Shown: positions 26,691-36,547, counted from the stretch's first letter. The stretch is DNA of 64,000 nucleotides from Arcticimaribacter sp965277835 (GCA_965277835.1 OZ255841.1:372001-436000); one strand, 5' to 3'. Program-made: numbers and translations. Notes: generated by a model not told the origin, from the letters alone.

Positions 26691-28289
26691 ATGAAAAACT
26701 TTAAAAACAAAAAACTTTCAACATTAATCTTTTTGACTTTTTGTATATGGGTAATAGCCAATATCGGTTATAGAATATGGATGCTTGTAAACTACGCTTA
26801 TTTCACCTCCGATGATACGTTCTATTACTTTTTAACAGCTATAAATTATGTCAAATATGGTTTTTATACATTTGACACTATTAGTGCTACAAACGGATTT
26901 CATCCGCTTCTAATGTGGTTAGAAATTATACTAGTATATATTGTTGGAGAAGATGTTGATAGACACAAATTATATTATGCCCTTTTATTATTTATTGGTT
27001 CCTCTATTACTTTATCTACAATTTACCAAGCTTGGTATTTATTGAAGAAACAATCTCAGTATTTCTTTCCTTATATATTGACTTTTAGTTTTTTACTCTC
27101 AGTAATGCTACATTATTTTTTTAATGGCTTAGAACCTTTTTTAATTTTAATTTTTACTCCTTTTCTGATACTATTTCTTCTCAAAGAAAAATTCTTCATT
27201 GCAAGTATTATAGGAGCTTTGATAGTGATGAGTCGTTTGGATACAATTATCTATCTTTTACCTCCATTATATTTATTAGCTTGCTTTCCAATACTTAAAA
27301 AACAGCAATATATATATAGTCTCAAAAAATTCATATTATTACTCTTACCATCTGTTGTATTTGTTTTATTATATATGATATACAACTATAGTATTTTTGG
27401 ATATTTTAAACCTATTAGTGGAGAATTAAAAAGTACTTTCCCTTTCCCTAATCCTCAATTTGGTTTTTTATTTAGTAAACAAACTAAGGTTTTACTATTC
27501 GCTATTCTGTTGGCAATAATAATGTTTTTATTTAATAAAAATACTCACCCAAAACAAAGCACTATTTTTTGGGGGTTAATTTCTGTTACTTTCATGTATA
27601 TTTTAAATTTTATGTTATTTCAAAAATGGGTCAATTTTACCCCTCTATATTATTGGGGGACTCCATTTTTAATTGCCTTTTTAGCGCTTGCTATTAGTGT
27701 AGTAAACTTTTTTGATTTAAGTAAGACTCGATTGATTACAGTTACTATGCTATTACTTATTATTATAGGATATTCTACTAATACAGTTTATCGACATAAT
27801 ACTGGGTTTTTTTATGAAGACAACATTAGTAAAAATATACTTTCTTTTTTAAAAGAAAATATTGACGACGATGTTTTAGCATATACTGACTGTGGATCTA
27901 TCAGTTTTTATAGTGGTAAAAGTGTAATTAATTTAGATGGATTAATAAATAATTTTGAATATCAATCTTTTCTCAAAAACAAACAGTTAAAACAGTATTT
28001 AAAGAATAAGAAAGTGCGTTATCTTATGACAGATTTTTTAACAGGAAGTCATAATAATTTAACAAGGGCTTATGGAAATTTTAAAAACAATGTTGTCGAT
28101 GGGACTTATTCAAAAACCCCTTTCTTTTTATATTCTTATATGTACGAGCAATATTCAGACACGCTGTATTTGCACAAAGAGGCTGAAGTTTTTAGAATAG
28201 CTGAGAATAAAATTTTCTCAGAGAAAAATAAAGCATTCATAATCTATGACTTACACAAGACTAGTGTATATCAAAATGATTATGATTAA
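26691..28289 (+). CDS. Polytopic membrane protein, probably a GT-C type glycosyltransferase
   Basis: A 532-residue protein with about ten membrane helices in residues 10-370 and a hydrophilic C-terminal domain of about 150 residues. The first outer loop has SDDTFYYFLTAINYVKYGF and SATNGFHPLLMWL, resembling the acidic loop motif and NG-x-P segment of ArnT/PMT-like lipid-dependent glycosyltransferases. The substrate cannot be predicted. The C-terminal domain contains DCGSISFYSGKSVINLDGL, also seen in this protein type. AT content and phenylalanine/tyrosine use look higher than in neighbouring genes, and it borders a decayed stretch. Confidence 0.7.
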   Translation: MKNFKNKKLSTLIFLTFCIWVIANIGYRIWMLVNYAYFTSDDTFYYFLTAINYVKYGFYTFDTISATNGFHPLLMWLEIILVYIVGEDVDRHKLYYALLLFIGSSITLSTIYQAWYLLKKQSQYFFPYILTFSFLLSVMLHYFFNGLEPFLILIFTPFLILFLLKEKFFIASIIGALIVMSRLDTIIYLLPPLYLLACFPILKKQQYIYSLKKFILLLLPSVVFVLLYMIYNYSIFGYFKPISGELKSTFPFPNPQFGFLFSKQTKVLLFAILLAIIMFLFNKNTHPKQSTIFWGLISVTFMYILNFMLFQKWVNFTPLYYWGTPFLIAFLALAISVVNFFDLSKTRLITVTMLLLIIIGYSTNTVYRHNTGFFYEDNISKNILSFLKENIDDDVLAYTDCGSISFYSGKSVINLDGLINNFEYQSFLKNKQLKQYLKNKKVRYLMTDFLTGSHNNLTRAYGNFKNNVVDGTYSKTPFFLYSYMYEQYSDTLYLHKEAEVFRIAENKIFSEKNKAFIIYDLHKTSVYQNDYD

Positions 28290-28393
28290 ATAGGAAGATT
28301 CGGTTCTGAAGTGACTTTAAGTACTGTGAAAATGTTATTCTAAGATGAAGCAGTCTTTTTATTATTAAAGCACGTTTCCATTATTGATAGTAA

Positions 28394-28558
28394 ATGTTTA
28401 GGACGTACCAAGTGCAAAAACAGCCGAATCTGCAAGAAAGATTGCTTCTACAAATGGTTATAATCGAATATCTATTATTATACCTTGTTCATAGAGTAAT
28501 TGAAAAAGATGGGAAAATGACTGAATACACTGGCGAAACTGATCGAAAAGAATACTAA
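28394..28558 (+). pseudogene. Possible remnant of a small conserved gene in a 425-bp gap
   Basis: The gap 28290-28714 holds no intact gene of normal size. A 54-codon frame here ends in a plausible IEKDGKMTEYTGETDRKEY, and an overlapping frame reads SAKTAESARKIASTNGYNRI, which also looks protein-like. Two adjacent coding-like pieces in different frames suggest a frameshifted remnant of a small protein. No ribosome site or promoter is evident. The rest of the gap is AT-rich with nothing recognisable. Confidence 0.3.
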
Positions 28559-28714
28559 TTGAACACGAGCGAAATAACGTCAACACATAATAATGTATAT
28601 GAAGAATAAATTGAATTTACCCAACTTATAATTTATTATAATTAGGAAGACATAATATTAAAAAGAATACTATATTTATAATTCTAGCATAATCATATTT
28701 AAAGCACAGAAAAT

Positions 28715-29080
28715 ATGTCCAAAAAAAAACTTGAAATGTCGTTCCTTGCAGAACCTACTGACGCAAACTTTAGAGGAAATGTACACGGAGGGAAAGTAAT
28801 GAAATGGATAGATGAGATTGGCTATGCACTGGCAGTTCAATATTCTGGAAAGTATTGTGTGACAAAATTTGTAGATAGTATTGAATTTTCAGAACCTTGC
28901 CATATTGGAGACTTGGTAGGGTTAAAAGCTGAGATTATTAAAGTAGGGAATACTTCATTGCGTATTCATATTGAAGTTTGTAGCGAAAATTTAATTAAGA
29001 AGGGGATAAAACAAAATTGTTCTTGCGATATTGTTTTTGTCGCTATTGACGATGACGGCAATAAGGTTAGAATCAAATAA
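28715..29080 (+). CDS. Acyl-CoA thioesterase (hotdog fold)
   Basis: A 121-residue single-hotdog thioesterase of the YciA/BACH type. ANFRGNVHGGKVMKWIDEIGY with the catalytic aspartate and the strand VTKFVDSIEFSEPCHIGDLV are characteristic. It hydrolyses acyl-CoA, probably with broad chain-length range, in the cytosol. The gene stands alone after the gap and converges with the redoxin gene. Confidence 0.92.
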   Translation: MSKKKLEMSFLAEPTDANFRGNVHGGKVMKWIDEIGYALAVQYSGKYCVTKFVDSIEFSEPCHIGDLVGLKAEIIKVGNTSLRIHIEVCSENLIKKGIKQNCSCDIVFVAIDDDGNKVRIK

Positions 29081-29111
29081 TCATTTAGTTTCTTTCTTGT
29101 AACTAAGAATA

Positions 29112-29666
29112 TTATGTCCACTTAATATTACACCCCATACTTGGAAATTGATTTTCGGGTATTGGCTCTTTTTTAATTAAATTCATTGCAGCACTTTTAA
29201 GATCTTCACCTGTTATTTCTGTACCCGACTGAGGTCTAGAAGAATCATATCGTCCTCGATATACGAGCTTGTTTTGTGGATTAAATAAGTAAAAATCAGG
29301 GGTACAAGCTGCATCATAGGCTTTAGCTATTTCTTGGGTAGGGTCATATAAATACGGAAATGAAAAATTATATTTATTTGAGAGCTTTACCATATTCTCA
29401 GGGCTATCTTGGGGATAATTAGAAATATCATTGCTTGATATAGCAATAGTATTGACCCCTTTTTGTTTTAGTAGCTCGGCTAATTGCGTAAAATGTTCTA
29501 ATAAATGAATTATAAAAGGACAGTGATTGCACATAAAAACAACTATTGTTCCTTTTTCTCCTTTTAATTCATCAAAACTAAAGTAGGCTTGGGTTACAAC
29601 ATCTAGCAAATTAAAAGAAGGTGCTTCTTTATGAAGCGGAAGCATAGCCGAGGGCGTTAAACTCAT
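29112..29666 (-). CDS. Thioredoxin-fold (AhpC/TSA-like) redoxin
   Basis: A 184-residue redoxin of the family usually annotated thioredoxin family protein. The redox motif is CNHCPF at about residues 46-51, preceded by GTIVVFM, and TPDFYLFNPQNKLVYRGRYD near residue 127 contains the cis-proline. No signal peptide is visible, so it should be cytosolic. It lies downstream of the M14 peptidase gene with a 25-bp gap and may share its transcript. Confidence 0.9.
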   Translation of the reverse strand: MSLTPSAMLPLHKEAPSFNLLDVVTQAYFSFDELKGEKGTIVVFMCNHCPFIIHLLEHFTQLAELLKQKGVNTIAISSNDISNYPQDSPENMVKLSNKYNFSFPYLYDPTQEIAKAYDAACTPDFYLFNPQNKLVYRGRYDSSRPQSGTEITGEDLKSAAMNLIKKEPIPENQFPSMGCNIKWT

Positions 29667-29691
29667 TATTTTGGTATTATAGTTATTTTCT

Positions 29692-32211
29692 TTACTTCAT
29701 AAATTTGGAATAAAATATGGAGTTGGCAAACAATCTGTTTGTACCATACCAAAAAGCTCTAAAATTTGTATTGTCAGTAAATAGTATAATTTCTCCCTTT
29801 CCTTTTTTAATAAATTTAAAAGGAACACTTCCTTTTAATAAATTCAATTGTTCTTTAGAAATGTATCCACTTAAAAGCGGCTTTTGGCTATACTTTATAG
29901 GATTGTTATAACTATACTTGTCTGCTTCTATAAATATTCTTGAGTTCCTAAACATAGGAAGCGTATTTTGTTCAATACCGAAATTGATAGGATGACTACG
30001 GTCAATATTGGTATTGAAAATTGCTCCCCCAATATTTTGTGCTCCATTATGATTTTGCTTTTGATCAAAAGATACATTCTTGGCTTTATGTTCAAAAGAT
30101 TTTAAACTTATTTTTGCTAACTCAGATTTATTAACCCAATTGACAGCACTTCTATAAGCTATGAGTGTTCCCCCTTGCTTAACCCAATGTTCTATTTGCT
30201 TTTTACTTTTATTTAAAAGACTACCGCTATAACTAGGTATTACAAGATGTGTATATCGACTTAAGTCTATATTGTTTATTTGTCTTGTATCAACTTTAGT
30301 AACAGGTATTTTATATCGCGTATCCATTAAGTGCCATATTTCTCCTGCATCGTAGCTCCGTACACCATCACCAATTAGAAGAGCTACTTTAGGTTTTTTA
30401 AGCGTTTTGAAATTGCGAGAACCTAAATCTATTCCTTCGGTAAGACCAGTGCTAACAGAATGAATGTTAAGCATTAACCCTTTAGCTGCTTTTTTAATTT
30501 TTGCATATAGCTCCTCTGGGTTCTTTTTCTGGTTATAAACAGGAATCATTAAACTTCCATAATCATATGATTTGCCTTCGATAGAAAAAGGCTTAAGTCC
30601 AACTTTTACACGAATACCCGATTTTAATAATGAGTATATAAATTTTGGAGTATAATACCCATTGCTTTCCAGTAGGTATGCGTAAGACGATTGTTTTATT
30701 TCGTTATCAGCAGGAGCCTTTAATTGCTCTATTTCGTTACCTGCATGGGTAGTAGAGTTTTCGAAACTATAGTTTAAGTTAAAAGCCAAAGGGAACGTCC
30801 ATGCAGAGATATCATAAAACAAACTGTCTTTAAACTTTGTTTGTGTGTTGAACATTGCTTGTATAAGCTTATTTTTCTTTTGTTCTAACGGCACTACAAA
30901 ACTGGAATTCTGAGCATATCGTTCTCCTTTAATTTGAGTGTTTTTATTTAAAGAATGCACTTTAATGCCATGACGTTTTAATACTTTTGCCAAGGAATAG
31001 GATGTTGCAGGGTCTTTGCTATTTCCAAAAATAATAGCTTTTTGTTTACTCTGGTTAGCTTCTTTTTGTGCGTTTTGATAAAAAGTACGTTGGTACTCTA
31101 ATAACTTTATACGCATACTCTTTGCTGCTTTAAGGGTAGATAAAGCTGTTCTAAATTGATTTCGAATAGTAAAAGGAAAAGTTAATAAACCGTTTTCACT
31201 TTCTTGAATATGCCCCCTTGAACTTGCTTGCTCAAAAAGAATACCTATACTACCATTTACATCGGGGTAGGTTGACCCTTTTCCGTAATAAAAGTCATCA
31301 TAGCTTTCCTCAGTATAGTAGAGCGAGCCTATTTCATTAAGTGCTTCTGCATGAAAGTTTCCAATTTCTTTTGTTAACGTTTGGTTCATTTTTGGAGTAA
31401 GCGGATTTACCCGTGATGGTATTCCAGGTTGGAAGAAAAAAGTTGCATTAGTACCCATTTCATGATGGTCTGTTAAAATATTGGGCAACCATTTCACAAA
31501 ACTCTTTATTCTCGTTTTCGACTCGGGTAGTTGTACGGGTAGCCAGTCGCGGTTCATGTCAAACCAATAATGATTGGTTCTACCTCTAGGCCAAGCTTCT
31601 GTATATTCTCTGTCGTTAGAGTCTGGATTCAAAACGTTGCTTTTATGGGTATTTACCCATTGAGAAAAGCGTTGTAGTCCGTCGGGGTTATAACTAGGGT
31701 CAAACAAAACAACAACTTCGTTTAATAAATCAATAGTACTTTGGTCTTGCGAAGCCGCTAAATGATACGCAACCATAAGTCCTGCATTAGCACCACTTGG
31801 TTCGTTACCATGAATAGAAAATCCTTGGTAAACTATTGTAGGCATAGTACTAACATCTAAAGACGCACCTTCGGGCTCGGATAAAAGTATATGTTCCGTG
31901 CGGATTTTTTCGAGGTTTTGATGATTTTCTGGGCTCGTAATTGTAAGCAACAAAAGTGGTCTTCCTTCGTAGGTACTTCCTCTTTGCTCAATAGAAATAC
32001 GATCCGAGGCTTTTGCTAAGACTTTCATGTATTCGGCTAACTTGTCGTGGCTCACATGCCATTCACCAACTTCAAAACCTAGAACACTCGAAGGTGTAGG
32101 AATATCAGGATTATATTGATGCCCAGCTGGCAAATAGTAGCTTGCATCTTTTTGTGCAAAACTTAAAAGCCCAAAGCAAAGGCTCGCTATTAATAAAATT
32201 GATTTTTTCAC
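29692..32211 (-). CDS. Secreted M14 family zinc carboxypeptidase
   Basis: An 839-residue protein with a Sec signal peptide ending in SFAQ at residue 20. The M14 catalytic domain spans about residues 50-370: the zinc pair HGNEPSGA (about 134-141), TDHHEMGTNATFFFQPG near 248 and GILFEQASSRG with the catalytic Glu near 325. The C-terminal half looks like a glutamine-amidotransferase-like (DJ-1/PfpI) domain starting near residue 580 (KPKVALLIGDGVRSYDAGEIWHLMD). The same architecture is common in Bacteroidota. It degrades peptides outside the inner membrane. Confidence 0.92.
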   Translation of the reverse strand: MKKSILLIASLCFGLLSFAQKDASYYLPAGHQYNPDIPTPSSVLGFEVGEWHVSHDKLAEYMKVLAKASDRISIEQRGSTYEGRPLLLLTITSPENHQNLEKIRTEHILLSEPEGASLDVSTMPTIVYQGFSIHGNEPSGANAGLMVAYHLAASQDQSTIDLLNEVVVLFDPSYNPDGLQRFSQWVNTHKSNVLNPDSNDREYTEAWPRGRTNHYWFDMNRDWLPVQLPESKTRIKSFVKWLPNILTDHHEMGTNATFFFQPGIPSRVNPLTPKMNQTLTKEIGNFHAEALNEIGSLYYTEESYDDFYYGKGSTYPDVNGSIGILFEQASSRGHIQESENGLLTFPFTIRNQFRTALSTLKAAKSMRIKLLEYQRTFYQNAQKEANQSKQKAIIFGNSKDPATSYSLAKVLKRHGIKVHSLNKNTQIKGERYAQNSSFVVPLEQKKNKLIQAMFNTQTKFKDSLFYDISAWTFPLAFNLNYSFENSTTHAGNEIEQLKAPADNEIKQSSYAYLLESNGYYTPKFIYSLLKSGIRVKVGLKPFSIEGKSYDYGSLMIPVYNQKKNPEELYAKIKKAAKGLMLNIHSVSTGLTEGIDLGSRNFKTLKKPKVALLIGDGVRSYDAGEIWHLMDTRYKIPVTKVDTRQINNIDLSRYTHLVIPSYSGSLLNKSKKQIEHWVKQGGTLIAYRSAVNWVNKSELAKISLKSFEHKAKNVSFDQKQNHNGAQNIGGAIFNTNIDRSHPINFGIEQNTLPMFRNSRIFIEADKYSYNNPIKYSQKPLLSGYISKEQLNLLKGSVPFKFIKKGKGEIILFTDNTNFRAFWYGTNRLFANSIFYSKFMK

Positions 32212-32370
32212 GGTGTTAGCTTAGTTTAGATTAAAAAATATTTTTAGATTATCTATTTCTAAAAACTACATTAAATATATGTACATATATTTAATTGATA
32301 GAACAATGGATAATATTTTTTAAATATACTAAAAACCAGTAAACAGAAAATTCCGTGAATTTAATAATGC

Positions 32371-32748
32371 TTAAATATCATCGAAATCTACATCCGAGAA
32401 ACGACTAGGGGCGTTATTTGCATTATCTTCCGAGTTATCCGAATTATTACTAGAGTCGTTTTTGTTGAAGTCTTTTTGATGACGGTCGCTAATAATTTCT
32501 TCTCCCTTTTCATCTATAATGAAATCCATCATTTCAGAAAGAAGTAACTTGAATTCTTTAAAATCCTCTTTATAAAGATAAATTTTGTGTTTTTTGTAAA
32601 AAAAAGTACCATCGTCATTGGTGAATTTTTTACTCTCCGTGATTGTTAGGTAGTAATCACCAGCTTTAGTTTCGCGAACGTCAAAAAAGTACGTTCTGCG
32701 TCCTGCTCTTAGTAGTTTCGAATTGATTTCTTCTTGTCCAGCTTCCAT
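32371..32748 (-). CDS. DUF3276 (PUR-type) nucleic-acid-binding protein
   Basis: A 125-residue protein of the DUF3276/PUR family. The PUR repeat is seen in RAGRRTYFFDVRETKAGDYYL and IYLYKEDFKEFKLLLSEM, a single repeat that dimerises in bacterial homologues to bind single-stranded nucleic acid. The C-terminus is a disordered Asn/Asp/Ser tail. Its gene follows the exporter gene by 62 bp. The 158 bp after it, before the M14 gene start, is AT-rich and shows no feature. Confidence 0.9.
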   Translation of the reverse strand: MEAGQEEINSKLLRAGRRTYFFDVRETKAGDYYLTITESKKFTNDDGTFFYKKHKIYLYKEDFKEFKLLLSEMMDFIIDEKGEEIISDRHQKDFNKNDSSNNSDNSEDNANNAPSRFSDVDFDDI

Positions 32749-32810
32749 CTCCTTAATTTTGGTTAGGTTAATATTTTAGTAAAAGTCGAAAAAAAAATAA
32801 AGAAAAAAAA

Positions 32811-34562
32811 TTATTTATGCCTTGTATTTTGTTTATAGAACAATTCTTTATAAAAACTATCGGAATTCATTAGACTTTCATGATTCCCTTGTTCTATTAC
32901 TTTACCCTTATTTAGTACAATAATATGGTCAGCATCAATTATAGATGAAATGCGATGGCTTACTATTATGGTTGTTTTGTCTTTAGAATATTTTTTTAAG
33001 TTTCCTAAGATTTCTTCTTCAGTATTAGTGTCAACAGAGGATAGACTATCATCAAATAAAAGTATTCTTGGTTTTTTAATTAATGCTCGGGCTATGGAAA
33101 TTCGTTGAATTTGACCTCCAGACAGTGTAACGCCGCGTTCTCCAAGTATAGTATTATAGCCTTCTTTAAATTGTTTAATATTTTCATTGATAGAGGCATT
33201 AATTGATGCGTCTTCTATGTCTTCGAAGGATGCATCTTGTTTTCCAAATCGAATATTACTTTCGATGGTTTCAGAAAACAAGAATGGGTTTTGAGGGACG
33301 TAACCAATTTCGGAGCGTATGCTAGATAATTTAAGGTCTTGAATTGGCAAACCATCAATTAAGACAGTTCCTTTATCTACATCGTACAACCTACAGATAA
33401 GGTCAAGTATAGTTGATTTTCCAGATCCAGTTTTCCCAATAATTCCTAGTGTTTCATTAGGGTTAACCTTAAAGCTAATTTTTTCTAGGGCTTTAATTTG
33501 GGTTTCTTTATAGGTAAAGCTAACATCTTTAAACTCAATAGTACCTAACTTAATTTTATCATCAAGCAATCCGTCTGCGATTGAAGGGGCTTCTTTCAAA
33601 AAGGCATTAATTCTTTTTTGCGAGGCTTCGGCTTGCTGTACTATGGAGGTAACCCAACCTACGGTGGCAACAGGCCAAGTTAACATATTCACATAAATTA
33701 TAAATTCGGCTAAAACACCTATTTCTAATTCGCCATTTATATATTGTTTTCCGCCAATAAAAATTACTATAATATTACTAGCACCAATTAAAAAAATCAT
33801 CAATGGAAAAAACCAAGCTTGTACTTTGGCTAAGTCCACATTTTTGTGTTTACTTAAAAGCGCTATTTTTTTAAAGTCTTTTTTAACTTGAGATTGAATA
33901 TTATATGATTTAATTACTGCAATTCCGCTAAAAGATTCTTGAGTATAGGTAGAGAGGTCAGAAAGTGTTTCTTGAACAGCAGTACTCCTAATATTAATAG
34001 CCCTACTTAATTTATAAATTGCAATTGCAAGAATAGGAAGTGGGAGTAGAGTATAAAGGGTAAGTGTAGGAGCAATACTAACCATGTAAGCGATTACAAT
34101 GATAAAAAGCGAAACGGTGTTAATACTATACATAATAGCAGGACCAAAGTACATTCGTACTTTACTAACATCTTCACTTATTCTATTCATCAAATCTCCT
34201 GTTTTATTGTTCTTATAAAACGTTAAAGACAGTCTTTGATAGTGTTTGAAGACTTCATTTTTTAAGTCAAATTCGATATAACGCGAAACGTTGATAATAG
34301 TTTGACGCATTAGAAAAGTAAAAAAACCAGAAATTAAAGCTGTAGAAACAATGATGGAGATATTCCAAAGAAGCTCTTCTTTTATTACGTCAAGCGATAT
34401 AGAATTACTTTGCAGAAACCGCTCTATAGAAGTTAACGAATTACCAATTAATCTCGGAACAAAAAGAGAAAATATTCTAGCAATAACCGTTATAACAAAT
34501 CCTAAAATTAATTGAACACGATATTTGAAGAGGTATTTGTTAAGGGTTTTTAACTCTTTCAT
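32811..34562 (-). CDS. ABC exporter, MsbA/MDR type (fused permease and ATPase)
   Basis: A 583-residue half-transporter with six membrane helices (residues 15-310) and an ATPase domain. Walker A is GKTGSGKST at about residue 373, the signature LSGGQIQRISIARALI near 482, and LLFDDSLSSVDTNTEEEI the Walker B; SHRISSI is the H-loop. Family members export lipids, lipid A or drugs; the substrate is not decidable from sequence. LptB, KdsB and KdsD elsewhere in the window make a lipid role reasonable but unproven. Confidence 0.92.
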   Translation of the reverse strand: MKELKTLNKYLFKYRVQLILGFVITVIARIFSLFVPRLIGNSLTSIERFLQSNSISLDVIKEELLWNISIIVSTALISGFFTFLMRQTIINVSRYIEFDLKNEVFKHYQRLSLTFYKNNKTGDLMNRISEDVSKVRMYFGPAIMYSINTVSLFIIVIAYMVSIAPTLTLYTLLPLPILAIAIYKLSRAINIRSTAVQETLSDLSTYTQESFSGIAVIKSYNIQSQVKKDFKKIALLSKHKNVDLAKVQAWFFPLMIFLIGASNIIVIFIGGKQYINGELEIGVLAEFIIYVNMLTWPVATVGWVTSIVQQAEASQKRINAFLKEAPSIADGLLDDKIKLGTIEFKDVSFTYKETQIKALEKISFKVNPNETLGIIGKTGSGKSTILDLICRLYDVDKGTVLIDGLPIQDLKLSSIRSEIGYVPQNPFLFSETIESNIRFGKQDASFEDIEDASINASINENIKQFKEGYNTILGERGVTLSGGQIQRISIARALIKKPRILLFDDSLSSVDTNTEEEILGNLKKYSKDKTTIIVSHRISSIIDADHIIVLNKGKVIEQGNHESLMNSDSFYKELFYKQNTRHK

Positions 34563-34666
34563 ATACTTTTAAAGATGTTCAAAGGTACATAAATGATAAT
34601 GTAGAAAAAAAGAAAATATTCTCTTAAAAAAGATAGAGAAGAAGGGGCTTTCATTTTTCAAAAGAC

Positions 34667-34674
34667 TATTTTTG
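34667..34674 (+). promoter_or_regulatory. -7 element of nusB
   Basis: TATTTTTG matches TAnnTTTG, 26 bp before the nusB ATG, in the 138-bp divergent region shared with the ABC exporter gene. Confidence 0.55.
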
Positions 34675-34700
34675 TAATAATAAACAAAAAGTTCTGTTAC

Positions 34701-35645
34701 ATGCTTACAAGAAGACATATTCGAATTAAAGTAATGCAATTGGTTTATGCGTTTTCGAATGGGAATCAAAAATCTATAGTAGATAAAATCAAATTTATTG
34801 AAAGTAGTTTTGTAAACATGTTTGACTTATACCTTATTAAGCTTTATTTTTTTAAAGCTCTTCAGATGCACGCTAGTGAGCAACATAGAATTAGCACTAC
34901 TGAACTGCATACCCAAGAAAAAAATAAATATTTACACAAGTTTATAGCTACCAACATTTATCTTGTATACTTGGCAAATCATAAACAATTAAATCAGTTT
35001 TTGGTTACTAGAAAAATGAATCAGTGGGAGTTAAATTTTGATTATGTAAAGAAAATTTATGCTAAGCTGCTAGAGAGCAATTTACTTTCAGAATATAGCG
35101 AAATAAAAAACCCATCGGAAAAAGAGCAAAGAAGTTTTGTGGTTTCTATGTTTAAGGATATTATTGCTCCAGATGACTTATTATATAATTATTTTGAAGA
35201 TGTTAACATAAATTGGGTTGACGATATTCCTCCAGTTAATACATTTTTGTTAAAACAACTTAAACGGATGGATGTAAATAATCAAAATTCTATAGATTTT
35301 CCTGATTTGAATAAAAATAAAGAGGATACTCGTTTTGGAATTGATTTGTTCGAAAAAACAATTGTAAATGACGATAAGCTTCAAAATGAATTAGAAGGGA
35401 AAACCCCAAACTGGGAGACTAAACGTATAGCACGTCTCGATGCAATCCTTATAAAACTTGCCATTGCCGAATTGTTTTACTTTTCTGACATACCTTCTAA
35501 GGTTACACTAAATGAGTATCTAGAAATTGCAAAAGAATATTCTACACCTAAAAGTAATCAATTTATAAACGGTGTTTTAGATGGTTTAGTAAAGGAATAT
35601 GAAAAAACTAACCGTATAAATAAACAAGGACGAGGGTTATTATAA
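34701..35645 (+). CDS. nusB: Transcription antitermination factor NusB, long Bacteroidota form
   Basis: A 314-residue protein. The start MLTRRHIRIKVMQLVYAF and the C-terminal half are NusB-like: KTPNWETKRIARLDAILIKLAIAELFYFSDIPSKVTLNEYLEIAKEYSTPKS ends with GVLD. Between them lies an insertion of about 150 residues that doubles the protein relative to E. coli NusB (139 residues), normal for this phylum. NusB with NusE binds boxA to keep rRNA transcription processive. A separate promoter precedes the next gene. Confidence 0.93.
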   Translation: MLTRRHIRIKVMQLVYAFSNGNQKSIVDKIKFIESSFVNMFDLYLIKLYFFKALQMHASEQHRISTTELHTQEKNKYLHKFIATNIYLVYLANHKQLNQFLVTRKMNQWELNFDYVKKIYAKLLESNLLSEYSEIKNPSEKEQRSFVVSMFKDIIAPDDLLYNYFEDVNINWVDDIPPVNTFLLKQLKRMDVNNQNSIDFPDLNKNKEDTRFGIDLFEKTIVNDDKLQNELEGKTPNWETKRIARLDAILIKLAIAELFYFSDIPSKVTLNEYLEIAKEYSTPKSNQFINGVLDGLVKEYEKTNRINKQGRGLL

Positions 35646-35655
35646 TAATTTTATA

Positions 35656-35663
35656 TAATTTTG
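35656..35663 (+). promoter_or_regulatory. -7 element of the DUF1573 gene and yajC
   Basis: TAATTTTG matches TAnnTTTG; the DUF1573 ATG is 27 bp further on. This makes DUF1573-yajC a unit that can be expressed apart from nusB. Confidence 0.55.
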
Positions 35664-35690
35664 CGTTTTAAATAAAAAAACAATAGCACT

Positions 35691-36197
35691 ATGAAAAATT
35701 TAATTTTATCAATTTTAGCCATATCTACCCTGACTTTGGTGTCTTGTGGTGGAACTGGAAATAAAAAGAAAGCCGATGCAGAAGCTACATCTTCGGAAGA
35801 ATCTGCAAGCGTAACTTCAGTAAATGCACCAATAATGACTTTTGAAAAAATAGAGCATGACTTTGGAGTAATTCAAGAGGGGCAGAGCGTAGAGTATACG
35901 TTTACTTTTACAAACACAGGAAAATCTGATTTAATAATCTCTAACGCACAAGGAAGTTGTGGATGTACAGTACCAGAATATCCACAAAACATACCAATTG
36001 CTCCAGGAGGGACAGGAGATATTCGAGTAGGTTTTAACTCAAGCAATATGCCAAACTTGCAACAAAAAGTAGTTACTATAACAGCAAACACAGAAGCAGG
36101 AAGAGAAACACTTCGTATAAAAGCGATGGTGACACCAGACCCTGTGAAACAACAACAACGTGAAGCTGCTGCAGCTGCTCAACAACAGAATAATTAA
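35691..36197 (+). CDS. DUF1573 domain lipoprotein
   Basis: A 168-residue lipoprotein: a short signal ending TLTLVSCGGTG gives a lipobox with Cys at about residue 19. Residues 50-150 are the DUF1573 Ig-like domain: FEKIEHDFGVIQEGQSVEYTF and SNAQGSCGCTVPEYP, with GGTGDIRVGFNSS. The C-terminus is Gln/Ala-rich. The family is abundant in Bacteroidota envelopes; the role is unknown. It lies 3 bp before yajC, an arrangement common in flavobacteria. Confidence 0.9.
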   Translation: MKNLILSILAISTLTLVSCGGTGNKKKADAEATSSEESASVTSVNAPIMTFEKIEHDFGVIQEGQSVEYTFTFTNTGKSDLIISNAQGSCGCTVPEYPQNIPIAPGGTGDIRVGFNSSNMPNLQQKVVTITANTEAGRETLRIKAMVTPDPVKQQQREAAAAAQQQNN

Positions 36198-36200
36198 TTT

Positions 36201-36479
36201 ATGGAAGGACTTGGAGGGCAATTGCCTTTTTTACTGTTAATGCTCGTTATTTTTGTGTTTTTCATTATTTTACCACAAAGAAGAAGACAAAAAAAGGAAA
36301 AAACATTTATGAGCAACCTTAAAAAAGGGTATCGTGTAATTACTAAAAGCGGTATTCATGGAAAGATTGTCGAATTAAATGATAAGGATAATTCTTGTGT
36401 TGTAGAGACTTTAGCAGGAAAAATTAAAATGGAACGCTCTGCGATATCCCTTGAAATGAGTGCTAAACTCAACACTTAA
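36201..36479 (+). CDS. yajC: Preprotein translocase subunit YajC
   Basis: A 92-residue protein with one N-terminal membrane helix (FLLLMLVIFVFFIILPQRRRQKK) and a small cytosolic beta domain with VITKSGIHGKIVELND. YajC associates with SecDF at the Sec translocon. It is co-transcribed with the DUF1573 lipoprotein and is followed by a strong terminator. Confidence 0.95.
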   Translation: MEGLGGQLPFLLLMLVIFVFFIILPQRRRQKKEKTFMSNLKKGYRVITKSGIHGKIVELNDKDNSCVVETLAGKIKMERSAISLEMSAKLNT

Positions 36480-36514
36480 TTTTGTCTATAATATTATTTG
36501 TTTAAATATTACTA

Positions 36515-36547
36515 AACCAACCCATTAGGGTTGGTTTTTTTATTTTT
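36515..36547 (+). terminator. Intrinsic terminator after yajC
   Basis: A 9-bp stem AACCAACCC / GGGTTGGTT with a 4-nt loop is followed by a run of T. The T-run merges into the -7 element of pyrD, so terminator and promoter overlap. Confidence 0.9.

Noticed and set aside
34569..34769. Minus-strand 66-codon frame overlapping the nusB start
   Set aside because: It covers the nusB promoter and start codon, has no similarity and only arises from AT-rich sequence.
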